Shown here one piece after another: positions 24,708 through 35,440 of a stretch of DNA of 64,000 bases; the stretch's first letter is position 1; each line of letters starts with the position of its first letter. The DNA lies in assembly GCF_013409005.1 (NCBI RefSeq), contig NZ_JACBZO010000001.1, forward strand, positions 992,001 through 1,056,000. The letters run 5' to 3'. The stretch is from Demequina lutea (GTDB lineage Bacteria; Actinomycetota; Actinomycetes; Actinomycetales; Demequinaceae). The notes under the pieces were generated by a model, which searched no databases, had not been told where the DNA came from, and saw only the letters and a program-made list of their open reading frames with translations. The position numbers were made by a program, and so were the translations under genes.

Positions 24708-25697
24708 CTAGTTGCCCGGATCCGGCGGCACGGATGCGGCGTGTTCGCTGACCCACTGTTGAAGCTTCTGCACGTTCGCCTGGTGCTCCGCGAACGTCGT
24801 TGCGTACGCGGTCTCGCCCGTGTCGAGGTTGACGGTCACGAAGAACAGCCAGTCGCCCTCGGCCGGGTTGAGGACCGCGCGGATCGATGCATCGGAAGGC
24901 GCCGCTATCGCGCCGGGCGGGAGCCCCTGGTACAGGTACGTGTTGTACGGAGAGTCGATGGCCCTGTCGGCGTCCGTGGTGAACACTCCCTCGACCGGCG
25001 AGATGTACTTGACCGTCGAATCGAGCTCGAGCTTCATTCCCTTTGCCAAGCGGTTGTCGATGACGCGCGCGATCTTGGGCCTGTCCACGTCAAGCTTGGC
25101 CTCGCGCTCCACGAGGGATGCCTTGGTGATGACCGTCTGCCAGTCAGCGCGGGGCACGCCCAGGTCCGTGAACTCCTTTACGCGCGCCGAGACCATCAGG
25201 TCGGCGGCATCGCGCACCGTGGGCGCAACGGTGAGGTCGAACGTGCCTGGCATCGGCCAGCCCTCTGGTGTGCTTGCCTCGGGAGCGAGCTCCCGGACCG
25301 ATGCAGTGATCGCGGCGAGCGCATCGTCTTGCGAGACCCCGTATGCCTCACTGAGCTTGGTAGAAACGAAGTCGAGCGTGTGGGCACTTGGCACGGTGAC
25401 GGCGTCTTCGATGCGCGCGGGTGCTGGGCTCGGCGACGGCGATTCGCTCGTTGTCGCGGGGCTCGCCAGCGTGCCGCCCGGTGCCAGGGCATTGCCCTGG
25501 CCGAACGCCGCCAGTCCGCCCCACGTCGCGCCACCAATGACGCCGATGCCCGCCACGGTGGTCGCGGCGGCCCTCGCGGTGCGGTGGCGGCGGACCCGAC
25601 GGGTCACGTCGGCATGACCGGACGCAAGAGCGCTCTGAGCGAAGTGGCCGGCGCCCGCACGGGCGATGCGTTCAAGTTCTTCGTGTGCGGTGTTCAT
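24708..25697 (-). CDS. MltG/YceG-like endolytic transglycosylase domain protein with anti-sigma-like N-terminus
   Basis: 329 residues. A short cytoplasmic part (1-43) rich in Arg/His leads to one transmembrane helix (about 44-66), a Ser/Pro/Thr linker, then an extracellular YceG domain: EGWPMPGTFDLT, ASLVEREAKLD with the catalytic-type Glu197, LELDSTVKY, and YNTYLYQGLPPGAI. MltG cuts nascent glycan strands and sets peptidoglycan strand length. It overlaps the sigma-like gene upstream by four bases (ATGA). That coupling and the cytoplasmic tail followed by a single helix mirror the sigma/membrane-protein pair at 49420. A normal mltG next to the aroE/ruvX genes may exist elsewhere in the genome, so this looks like a specialised copy. 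A link between envelope state and the sigma-like partner is inference. Confidence 0.75.
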   Translation of the reverse strand: MNTAHEELERIARAGAGHFAQSALASGHADVTRRVRRHRTARAAATTVAGIGVIGGATWGGLAAFGQGNALAPGGTLASPATTSESPSPSPAPARIEDAVTVPSAHTLDFVSTKLSEAYGVSQDDALAAITASVRELAPEASTPEGWPMPGTFDLTVAPTVRDAADLMVSARVKEFTDLGVPRADWQTVITKASLVEREAKLDVDRPKIARVIDNRLAKGMKLELDSTVKYISPVEGVFTTDADRAIDSPYNTYLYQGLPPGAIAAPSDASIRAVLNPAEGDWLFFVTVNLDTGETAYATTFAEHQANVQKLQQWVSEHAASVPPDPGN

Positions 25698-26038
25698 GAG
25701 TTGCCTCCAGAGTGGGAAACGACGGCGATTTTCTCGTCGGCGGTGAAGTCGATGTCGGCGCTCGCTCGCAAGGCGGCGACGGCGTCGGACAGGTAGCGCT
25801 TGACGGTGCCCGTCGCCAGGCCGAGCTCGGAGGCGATCGCGCCCACGGGCTTGTCCTCGAGGTAGCGCAGCACGATGCAGGCCCGCTCGCGCGGGGGGAG
25901 GGCGAGGATTGCCTCGTGAAAGGCGACGCTCGTAGCGACGGCGTCGGCGCTGTCGCCCGTCAGGACGTAGGCGTAACCGAAGAGGGCGGGGCCACGCTCG
26001 CGGACCAACTCATCCAGTGCGCGAGACCATGTGCTCAT
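25694..26038 (-). CDS. sigma-70-like protein lacking most of region 2
   Basis: 114 residues, against 165-200 for ECF sigma factors. The N-terminus RERGPALFGYAYVLTG matches region 2.1 of the ECF protein at 49420 (RQRRPALVGYAYLLTG). The sequence then jumps to a complete region 4: LPPRERACIVLRYLEDKPVGAIASELGLATGTVKRYLSDAVAAL. About 65 residues covering regions 2.2 to 2.4 and the linker are absent, so -10 recognition and core-binding surfaces should be missing. The reading frame is intact, with an aagga ribosome-binding site before the ATG and a coupled downstream gene, so it looks like a maintained gene. It might bind DNA or the -35 element only, or be a deleted sigma factor on its way out. Confidence 0.75.
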   Translation of the reverse strand: MSTWSRALDELVRERGPALFGYAYVLTGDSADAVATSVAFHEAILALPPRERACIVLRYLEDKPVGAIASELGLATGTVKRYLSDAVAALRASADIDFTADEKIAVVSHSGGNS

Positions 26039-26176
26039 GGGGTCGTCCTTGCGCGCTTCATGCAGGTAGTACGCAGATGAGGCATTGGGGGTTGGGTTGC
26101 CACGCGCAATGTTCCCACTAGGAATAGATTGGACGAGCAGGTTGCAACTAAGAACGGGAGAGAGGGGCGCAATCCC

Positions 26177-26332
26177 ATGAGGACCTATCCGTATCACTCG
26201 AGGAATCCGGATGATCCCGATGTGTACCACAATCACAACGACTGCCCGGAGGGCGAGAAGATTCCGGCCGGTCAACGGGCGAACGGTACGAACGACTACT
26301 CCCAATGCGAGCAATGCAAGGACAAGGGCTAG
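26177..26332 (+). CDS. small Cys/His-rich protein
   Basis: 51 residues: MRTYPYHSRNPDDPDVYHN, then HNDCPEGEKI and SQCEQCKDKG. Three cysteines (C-x30-C-x2-C) and several histidines suggest a small metal-binding fold. Similar short proteins with the RTYPY...YH...C...C-x2-C pattern are common hypothetical proteins in actinobacteria; function unknown. The ATG has gagaggggcg about 10 bases upstream, whereas the earlier ATG at 26129 lacks one. It is divergent from the sigma-like gene across about 140 bases. Confidence 0.65.
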   Translation: MRTYPYHSRNPDDPDVYHNHNDCPEGEKIPAGQRANGTNDYSQCEQCKDKG

Positions 26333-26458
26333 AGTCCTGGTCCTGTGGCTTGGGATTGCGGCGTCGCATTGACCGGATAGGCCTTCGTGCGGGGCGAGGT
26401 CGTGGAAGCGGGCCGCCGTGTTCGGGAATTGCTCTCGCCCCGCGCCCGTTCACTCCAC

Positions 26459-27106
26459 ATGCCTACTATCGCAATGATCGGTGCCGGCAGGATCGGCACG
26501 AACGTGGCCCAGGCGGCCGTCAACGCAGGTTACGACGTGGTGCTCGCCAACTCTCGCGGCCCCGAATCACTCGCGGACGTGGTCGCGCAGCTTGGACCCA
26601 AGGCCCGCGCCGCGACGGCCCACGAGGCCGCCGAGGCCGGTGACCTGGTGCTCATCGCGGTTCCCTTGCACGCACGCGAAGCGGTCCCTGTGGAGCCGCT
26701 CAAGGGCAAGGTCGTGATCGACGCGAACAACTATTACCCGCAGCGCGACGGCCGTATAGAGGCGCTCGACACCAACGCCTCCACCACGTCAGAGCTGCTC
26801 CAGGGTCACTTGCCCGAGAGCCATGTCGTGAAGGCCTTCAACAACATCTACGCCAACGAGATCCCTACCGACGGGTTGCCGACGGGCACCGAGAACCGCC
26901 GCGCCTTGCCCATTGCGGGGAACGACGGCGTCGCGAAATCCGCCGTCGCGCAGTTCCTCGACAGCCTGGGATACGACGCCGTCGATCTGGGGCCCCTGAC
27001 CGAGTCCTGGCGCGTCGAGCGTGACACCCCGGCATACGTAAAGCGGACAACCGCGGATGAGTTGCGCGCCTTGGCGGCCGACACACAGCGGGTGCAGCAA
27101 GCCTGA
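26459..27106 (+). CDS. NAD(P)-binding F420-reductase-like oxidoreductase
   Basis: About 215 residues with an N-terminal Rossmann motif IGAGRIGTNVAQAAV, the second-strand LANSRGPESL, then LVLIAVPLHA, VVIDANNYYPQRDG and VVKAFNNIYANEI. This is the pattern of NADPH:F420 oxidoreductase-like (YadA/COG2085) proteins. Whether it uses F420 is not certain. The ATG chosen begins the Rossmann strand directly. No ribosome-binding site is seen and an upstream in-frame start would add 24 Arg-rich residues without family match, so leaderless translation is likely. Confidence 0.85.
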   Translation: MPTIAMIGAGRIGTNVAQAAVNAGYDVVLANSRGPESLADVVAQLGPKARAATAHEAAEAGDLVLIAVPLHAREAVPVEPLKGKVVIDANNYYPQRDGRIEALDTNASTTSELLQGHLPESHVVKAFNNIYANEIPTDGLPTGTENRRALPIAGNDGVAKSAVAQFLDSLGYDAVDLGPLTESWRVERDTPAYVKRTTADELRALAADTQRVQQA

Positions 27107-27144
27107 GTGACGGTGTCTGAGGCCGGGCGTACTCTGATCGCACC

Positions 27145-27681
27145 ATGGAAGCGCCGTTCGAATACACGATCAATCGCAAGCGGATCAAGAACCTTCGCCT
27201 CACGGTGAAGGCACCGCACGGCGAGGTGGTCGTGAGCGCGCCCAGGCATGTGCCGGTGTCCACGATCTCCGCGTTCGTTGCGGACAAGGCCGCGTGGATT
27301 GCCAAGCACAGGGAGCGGCTCGCCGGTCAACCTCAGCCGCTCGCGGCGGGCCCCGAGGCGGAGGCGCTGCGGAGCACTCTGAAGACCAACGTGCCGCCGC
27401 TCATGGAGTATTGGGCGCAAGTAATGGGCGTCCCGATGCCCACGATCGCCATTCGCCGCATGAAGACGCGATGGGGCACGTGCAACACGACCACCAAGCG
27501 CGTCACGCTCAACCTGGAACTCGCGCGACGCGACCCGTCGCTTCTCGAATACGTCATCGTCCACGAACTCGCACACCTCATCGAGCGAGGGCACAACGCG
27601 CGCTTCTACTCAGTGATGGACGAGCACCTGCCCGACTGGAAGCATCGCAGGCGCGTGCTCAACGGCACCGCTGCATCGTGA
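27145..27681 (+). CDS. YgjP-like (DUF45) metallopeptidase
   Basis: 178 residues. Zinc ligands are clear in VIVHELAHLIERGHN (His140, His144, His150; HExxH...H). The preceding conserved block IAIRRMKTRWGTCNTTTKRVTLN is the hallmark of the M48/DUF45 YgjP group. Cytosolic, with no signal peptide. Physiological substrate unknown. It follows the oxidoreductase by 38 bases and is convergent with the EAL gene. Confidence 0.9.
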   Translation: MEAPFEYTINRKRIKNLRLTVKAPHGEVVVSAPRHVPVSTISAFVADKAAWIAKHRERLAGQPQPLAAGPEAEALRSTLKTNVPPLMEYWAQVMGVPMPTIAIRRMKTRWGTCNTTTKRVTLNLELARRDPSLLEYVIVHELAHLIERGHNARFYSVMDEHLPDWKHRRRVLNGTAAS

Positions 27682-27716
27682 ACCCAGCGGCGTAGGGCGC
27701 CGCGTCGTGAGGGGTG

Positions 27717-28918
27717 CTAGAGGCGGGCGTTGTGAGCGACGATCCATGCCTCGAGGTCGGACTCGGTCATGGGGTACCCGATGTGGTAACCCTGGGCAAA
27801 GTCGCATCCCATTTCGCTCAGCACTTCCAGCGCCGCCGCCGTTTCGACGCCTTCCGCCACGCATTCAACTCCGAGGCCCCTGCTGAGATCGAGCATTGAA
27901 CGAACCATGACCTCAGCGGGTAGCGATGAGCCAAGGTTGCGAACGAAGGACCTGTCGATCTTGACCTCGGTGAACGGCATCGTCGATAGCTGGACCATCG
28001 ACGAGTAGCCGGTGCCAAAGTCGTCGATCGACAATTGGAAGCCGTCGAGCCGCAAACGGGTGAGGATCTCAAGCGACTCGGTCGGGTTGGCCATCGCGCT
28101 CGTCTCCGTGACCTCAAGGATGATGCGTGACGGGTCGACTCCAGACCGATGGCATTCGGCCAACAGCCGGGTGCCCAGGTCGGGACCGGTGAGCTCGACC
28201 GCGGAAATGTTGATTGCGAGCCGCTCCGAGGTGTGGGCCCTCGCGGACGCGAACCACGCCATCGAGGTGGCGGCGACCGAGTCCGTCACGAGACTCACGA
28301 GGCGCAGGCTCTCGGCTCTCGGAATGAACGCATCGGGCGGGATGGCGCCCAGGGTGGGGTGGCTCCAGCGGACGAGTGCTTCGTAGCCAACGAGGCGACC
28401 ATCGACGCAGGCCACCTTGGGTTGGAAGGCCACGCCGAGCTCATCGCGGGCCACGGCGCGCAGTAGCGCCTCCTCGAAACGGTCCGAGTCCCATTCGCCG
28501 AATACGTCGAGTACCGCGCCGTCTGCGTCGGGCGCGTGCGAACCGGCCGCGAGCACCGCCGCAACGTCCGCCCTGTGGAATGGCTTGTGAAGCACTCCGC
28601 CGTATGCAAGCCCGCTCGCGGAGGCAAATTGCCTGGCAGAGTCCAGGATCTTTGCACCCATGCCGCTCGCGATCACGACCGCGGCATCCGAGTGCATCTC
28701 GGCAAGGGCCTTCAGCACCGTGAGCCCGTCGACCTCGCCCATCACGAGGTCCACCACCACGAAGGTGGGCTTCCAGTCGCGTGCCAACGAATAGAACAAC
28801 TCCGGGTCGTCGGTGACCTTTGCATCGAAGCCCGAGGCGTGCGCATGGGCGACGAGCATCGCGCCGACGAGGTGATCGTCGTCGATGATGAGGACGCGGC
28901 CCTTGGGCCGTTGTGTTT

Positions 28919-28922
<4 letters not shown>
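27717..28922 (-). CDS. response regulator with EAL (c-di-GMP phosphodiesterase) output
   Basis: 401 residues. Receiver domain 1-125 with acidic pocket VLIIDDDHLV, phospho-acceptor Asp58 in FVVVDLVMGEVDG and Lys in LHKPF. The EAL domain starts at about residue 150 and keeps the metal- and substrate-binding set: YEALVRW, NISAVEL, EVTETSAM, IDDFGTGYSS, KIDRSFV, VAEGVET and FAQGYHIGYP. It should therefore degrade c-di-GMP to pGpG when phosphorylation permits. It overlaps the hybrid kinase upstream by four bases (ATGA), so the kinase is its probable phosphodonor. No GGDEF domain is present. Confidence 0.92.
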
Positions 28923-31570
<2,648 letters not shown>

Positions 31571-31774
31571 CGCGCGCTCGCCGCATAGATCGGCGGCGGG
31601 CCGCCCCGCACCGTCGCCACTTCCACGCTTACGGACATAGGACCATCGTAGGAGGCGTTGCGTGGCAAACCCAAAGATAGTGTGAGATCGTCCACAAATA
31701 GTTGGCGCGAGTCCCGTCAGGGCCCAGGGGCCGGCGCATCGCGATTGCCGCCAAAACCCGGGTGTTGTGTCACA

Positions 31775-31810
31775 ATGAAGTCGATGGAAACAACGGTCAT
31801 CATTCCGTAG
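31775..31810 (+). CDS. leader peptide of the cimA attenuator
   Basis: An 11-codon frame, MKSMETTVIIP, or eight codons from the second ATG (31784). It ends in Thr-Thr-Val-Ile-Ile-Pro directly before a stable hairpin and terminator, 97 bases before cimA. Isoleucine codons next to the stop are what ribosome-mediated attenuation of an isoleucine pathway gene would use. A CACAAT box overlaps the first ATG region, so translation may be leaderless. Existence of the peptide is inferred from the arrangement. Confidence 0.65.
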   Translation: MKSMETTVIIP

Positions 31811-31860
31811 CGCGTCGGCACCCCCGACGCGCAGCCTCCCGATGCCTGGGGGGCTTTTTT
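31810..31860 (+). terminator. hairpin pair with U-tract: attenuator terminator upstream of cimA
   Basis: Hairpin 1 is a perfect 9-bp stem, GCGCGTCGG with CCGACGCGC, loop of five, starting at the leader stop codon. Hairpin 2, GCCTCCC with GGGGGGC (one G-U pair), loop of seven, is followed by TTTTTT and is a canonical intrinsic terminator. A ribosome stalled on the Ile codons would cover the 5' arm of hairpin 1. A clear antiterminator pairing could not be settled by eye. Confidence 0.75.
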
Positions 31861-31906
31861 GTTGGAGCGATTGGTGCTGGCGGGCCGCTAGAACGAGGAG
31901 AGCATC

Positions 31907-33508
31907 ATGGCGGGTCTCACCGTGGAGATCTATGACACGACGCTGCGTGACGGCGCGCAGCAAGAGGGTATGAACCTGTCGGTGGCGGACAAGATGGCCA
32001 TCGCGGCACTTCTCGACGAGCTCGGGGTGGGAGTCATCGAGGGCGGATGGCCCGGTGCGGTTCCCAAGGACACCGACTTCTTCTCGCTTGTGGCCAAGGA
32101 ACTCACGTTCAAGAACGCCCAGTTTGCGGCATTTGGCATGACCCGACGCGCGGGCACCTCGGCTGGCTCGGACCCCCAAGTGCGGGCGCTCCTTGACTCC
32201 GAGGCACCCATCATCACGCTCGTGGCCAAGTCCGACGTGCGACACGTCGAGCGGGCACTGCGGGTGTCGGGCGACGAAAATCTCGCGATGATTTCCGAGA
32301 CCGTCGCGTTCTTGGTGGGTGAGGGACATCGAGTCCTTCTCGACGCGGAACACTTCTTCGACGGCTATCGCTACGACTGTGAATACGCCGTTCGCGCGCT
32401 GCTCGCAGGCGCCGAAGCGGGCGCATCGACGCTGGTTCTCTGCGACACCAATGGTGGAATGCTCCCGGATGAGGTGGACCGCATCGTGACGGAAGTTGCC
32501 GCGAGGACCACCACCACGCTCGGAATCCACGCACACAACGATTCGGGCTGCGCGGTCGCGAACTCGATGGCTGCCGTCGCCGCGGGTGCGTTGCACGTAC
32601 AGGGATGTGTCAACGGTTACGGGGAGAGGACCGGCAACGCGGACCTCATCGCCGTCGCCGCGAACCTCGAGCTCAAGCGCGGAGCCATTGCGCTCAAGTC
32701 GGGCGGTCTTCGCGAGTCGACCCGGCTGTCGCACGCGATCTCGGAGATCACCAACATCGCTCCCTTCCCCCGCCAGCCCTACGTAGGAGCGTCGGCGTTT
32801 GCGCACAAGGCTGGCCTCCACGCATCGGCGATCAAGGTGGATCCCGACCTGTACCAGCACACCGACCCCGCAGGCGTCGGCAACGACATGAGGATGCTCG
32901 TGTCGGAGATGGCGGGTCGCGCGTCGATCGAGCTCAAGGGCAAGGAGCTCGGCTTCGACCTCGCCGGTCAGGGCGAACTTCTTACTCGCGTCACCGAGCG
33001 CGTCAAGAACGCCGAGGCCCAGGGCTACACCTTCGATGCGGCCGATGCGTCGTTTGAGTTGCTGTTGCGCTCGGAGCTTGGCGAGGCGCCGAGGTACTGG
33101 ACGGTCGAAAACTGGGCCGTCAACGTCGCGTCCACGCCAGGCGACCCGAAGAACGCCAACGCCGAGGCGGTCGTGAAGCTGCGAGCCGGAGGCGAACAAC
33201 GCATCCTCACGGTGGGGGAGGGCAATGGCCCCGTGAACGCTCTCGACCACGCGCTGCGGCAAGCGGTCAGCACCGTGTACCCCGAGATCGGACGCTTCGA
33301 CCTGGTCGACTTCAAGGTGCGCATCATGGACGCCTCTCACGGCACCGATGCCGTCACACGAGTGCTCATCACGACGGTGGACACGGAGACGGGGCGCTCG
33401 TGGCGCACCGTGGGCGTGGGCCCCAACGTGATCGAGGCCTCGTGGGAGGCCCTCACGGACGCACTGTTCTACGGATTGCTGAAGGCGGACGTAGTCCCCA
33501 TTCCGTAA
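31907..33508 (+). CDS. cimA: citramalate synthase
   Basis: 533 residues. Condenses pyruvate and acetyl-CoA to (R)-citramalate, giving 2-oxobutyrate for isoleucine through LeuCD and LeuB, all encoded in this window. HMGL-type catalytic domain: IYDTTLRDGAQQEG, VIEGGWPG, TLVLCDTNGG, LGIHAHNDSGCAVANS and GCVNGYGERTGNADL. Then HKAGLHASAI and a C-terminal LeuA dimer/allosteric domain of about 130 residues that usually binds isoleucine. gaggag lies eight bases before the ATG. An attenuator precedes it, so isoleucine probably controls expression as well as activity. lplA follows after eight bases. Confidence 0.95.
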   Translation: MAGLTVEIYDTTLRDGAQQEGMNLSVADKMAIAALLDELGVGVIEGGWPGAVPKDTDFFSLVAKELTFKNAQFAAFGMTRRAGTSAGSDPQVRALLDSEAPIITLVAKSDVRHVERALRVSGDENLAMISETVAFLVGEGHRVLLDAEHFFDGYRYDCEYAVRALLAGAEAGASTLVLCDTNGGMLPDEVDRIVTEVAARTTTTLGIHAHNDSGCAVANSMAAVAAGALHVQGCVNGYGERTGNADLIAVAANLELKRGAIALKSGGLRESTRLSHAISEITNIAPFPRQPYVGASAFAHKAGLHASAIKVDPDLYQHTDPAGVGNDMRMLVSEMAGRASIELKGKELGFDLAGQGELLTRVTERVKNAEAQGYTFDAADASFELLLRSELGEAPRYWTVENWAVNVASTPGDPKNANAEAVVKLRAGGEQRILTVGEGNGPVNALDHALRQAVSTVYPEIGRFDLVDFKVRIMDASHGTDAVTRVLITTVDTETGRSWRTVGVGPNVIEASWEALTDALFYGLLKADVVPIP

Positions 33509-33516
33509 CGGGGACA

Positions 33517-34587
33517 ATGGACACCATGCATGGTGAATACAAGATCCCTGGCGGCAAGCTCGTAGTTGCCGATGTCGAAACCTCTGGTGAGGGCACCGAG
33601 GCGGCGCTGAGCGGCGTCGTCATCTCGGGAGACTTCTTCCTTGAGCCCGCCGAGGCGCTTGTCGCGATCAACTCGCAATTGGTGGGGATGCCCACATCTA
33701 TGCCCGTCGCAGAGTTGGCCGCTGCGGTGTCTCGCGCCGCTGGGGCCGATTCACGGTTCATCGGCTTCAGCCCCGAGGCCGTCGCGATCGCCGTGAGGCG
33801 CGCGCTCGGCCACGCGACAGGTTGGCACGACCACACGTTTGAACTCATTCACGACGAGCCGCGAGAACCTCACCTGCAGATGGCCCTCGACGAGGTGCTC
33901 GCCCAAGAGGTGGGCGCGGGCCGGCGCGGGCCGGCGCTCCGCATTTGGGAATGGGAGCGCAACACCGTGGTGATCGGTTCCTTCCAGTCGATTCGCAACG
34001 AGATCGATTCCGAGGGTGCGGCGCGTCACGAAGTCACGGTCACGAGGCGCGTGTCTGGCGGCGGCGCGATGTTCATTCAGCCTGGCAACACCATCACCTA
34101 CTCGTTGTATGCGCCGTCGTCCCTGGTTGAGGGCCTGTCCTTCGAACAGTCGTACGCGTTCTTGGACGACTGGGTGCTTGGCGCGCTGCGCGAGTTGGGG
34201 ATCCAGGCCACGTACGTGCCGCTCAACGACATCGCCTCGCCGGCGGGCAAGATCGCGGGCGCCGCACAGAAGCGCTACATCGCGGGAGCGGTGCTCCACC
34301 ACGTCACGATGGCGTACGACATCGACGCCGACGCGATGCTCGATGTGCTGCGCATTGGCCGCGAGAAGCTGTCCGACAAGGGAACCAAGAGCGCCAACAA
34401 GCGCGTGGACCCGCTGCGGAGCCAGACGGGGATGACTCGTGACGCGATCATCGAGTCGTTCCTGGGCCACTTCGAGTCGCGCTACGCGACCGTGCCTGGA
34501 GCTGTGCGGGCCGACGAGCTCGCCAAAGCCGAGGCCCTCGCCGTCGAGAAATTCGCCACGGACGCGTGGATCAATCTCGTGCCGTAG
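33517..34587 (+). CDS. lplA: lipoate-protein ligase A family, accessory domain first
   Basis: 356 residues. About 90 N-terminal residues (GEYKIPGGKLVVADVE, GDFFLEPAEALVAINSQLVGMP) resemble the small accessory domain of lipoate ligases. The catalytic BPL/LplA domain follows: LQMALDEVLAQE, RIWEWERNTVVIGSFQS, VTRRVSGGGAMFIQPGNTITYS and AGKIAGAAQKRY with the adenylate lysine. In E. coli LplA the accessory domain is at the other end, so the order is swapped here. It attaches lipoate or octanoate to E2 or H proteins. ATG 33517 or 33526. Probably co-transcribed with cimA, an unexpected partner. Confidence 0.88.
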   Translation: MDTMHGEYKIPGGKLVVADVETSGEGTEAALSGVVISGDFFLEPAEALVAINSQLVGMPTSMPVAELAAAVSRAAGADSRFIGFSPEAVAIAVRRALGHATGWHDHTFELIHDEPREPHLQMALDEVLAQEVGAGRRGPALRIWEWERNTVVIGSFQSIRNEIDSEGAARHEVTVTRRVSGGGAMFIQPGNTITYSLYAPSSLVEGLSFEQSYAFLDDWVLGALRELGIQATYVPLNDIASPAGKIAGAAQKRYIAGAVLHHVTMAYDIDADAMLDVLRIGREKLSDKGTKSANKRVDPLRSQTGMTRDAIIESFLGHFESRYATVPGAVRADELAKAEALAVEKFATDAWINLVP

Positions 34588-34655
34588 GCACGGTGGGAGT
34601 CGGCGTAGCGCCGTAGGCGCGGCGGGAGTTGGCGTGGCGCCGTAGGTGCGCGGCC
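34581..34655 (+). repeat. 29-bp tandem repeat at the lplA stop codon
   Basis: Units begin at 34581, 34610 and 34639 (GCCGTAGGC..GG.GGGAGT.GGCGT.GC). The first two match at 25 of 29 positions and the third is partial. The first unit contains the lplA stop, so the array arose by copying the gene end into the intergenic space before the convergent VIT gene. Confidence 0.75.
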
Positions 34656-34657
34656 GA

Positions 34658-35380
34658 CTAGAGCGTCGAGCCGACCAAGAGGCCGATGCCGTACGTGATC
34701 ACCATGGCCGCGGCGCCACCGCTGACGTTGCGCACGATCGCCTTGATGAAGGGCGAGTGCGCCACATGGGCAGACGTGTAGCCGGTGATCGCGAGAGCGA
34801 TGAGCACCATGATGAACGTCAGGGGAATCCTGAGGTGCGCCGGCGGGAGCAGCGTGGTGAGCAAGGGGCCGATGCCGCCCACGCTGAACGCGATCAGGGA
34901 TGCGATGCCGGCGTGCATGGGCTTGGTGAGTTCGTCTGGATCGACGCCAAGGTGCATGCGGGCGTGGATCGCGATGGGGTCCTTGGCGGTCTGCTCGACG
35001 GCGGCCTTGCGGGCCGTCTCCTCGGACATTCCGGTCTCCATGTTGAGGCGCACCAACTGCTCGAGTTCCCATGCGGGGCGGGCCTTCTGCCAGATCCGTT
35101 CGCGCGCGATCTGCGCCTCTTCGGCGTCGCGCTGGCTCGACACCGACACGTATTCGCCCACGCCCATCGATAGCGCACCTGCCGCGATGCCGGCCATGGC
35201 GGCCGTGAAGATGACGCCGCTGTCGGTCGTTGCCGCGGCCACGCCGACAAGAAGCGCGGCGATCGAGACGATGCCATCGTTCGCCCCCAACACTCCGGCG
35301 CGAAGCCAGTTGAGTCGGGAGGAGATGTCGGCCTCGTCGGGGCCGCGCCTGAAGTCGGCTTTGTGTGTGGGGCTACTCAT
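34658..35380 (-). CDS. VIT1/CCC1 family transporter
   Basis: 240 residues, five hydrophobic segments. The N-terminal signature RLNWLRAGVLGANDGIVSIAALLVGV and the MGVGEYVSVSSQRDAEEAQIARER segment match the vacuolar iron/manganese transporter family. The charged cytoplasmic insert (WELEQLVRLNMETGMSEETARK) is typical and may bind metal. Likely Fe(II)/Mn(II) movement across the membrane. It stands alone on the minus strand, convergent with lplA. Confidence 0.9.
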   Translation of the reverse strand: MSSPTHKADFRRGPDEADISSRLNWLRAGVLGANDGIVSIAALLVGVAAATTDSGVIFTAAMAGIAAGALSMGVGEYVSVSSQRDAEEAQIARERIWQKARPAWELEQLVRLNMETGMSEETARKAAVEQTAKDPIAIHARMHLGVDPDELTKPMHAGIASLIAFSVGGIGPLLTTLLPPAHLRIPLTFIMVLIALAITGYTSAHVAHSPFIKAIVRNVSGGAAAMVITYGIGLLVGSTL

Positions 35381-35440
35381 GCCGCCAAATGTACCTTTGG
35401 CTTCGCAGGGGCGGTAGGAAGGCTTGCCTTCCTCGATACG

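Noticed and set aside
31571-33517. Very long open frame on the strand opposite cimA, continuous with the histidine kinase frame
   Set aside because: It is the antisense shadow of cimA: composition is His/Arg/Asp-rich without family motifs, whereas cimA has full catalytic motifs. The kinase starts sensibly at ATG 31570.
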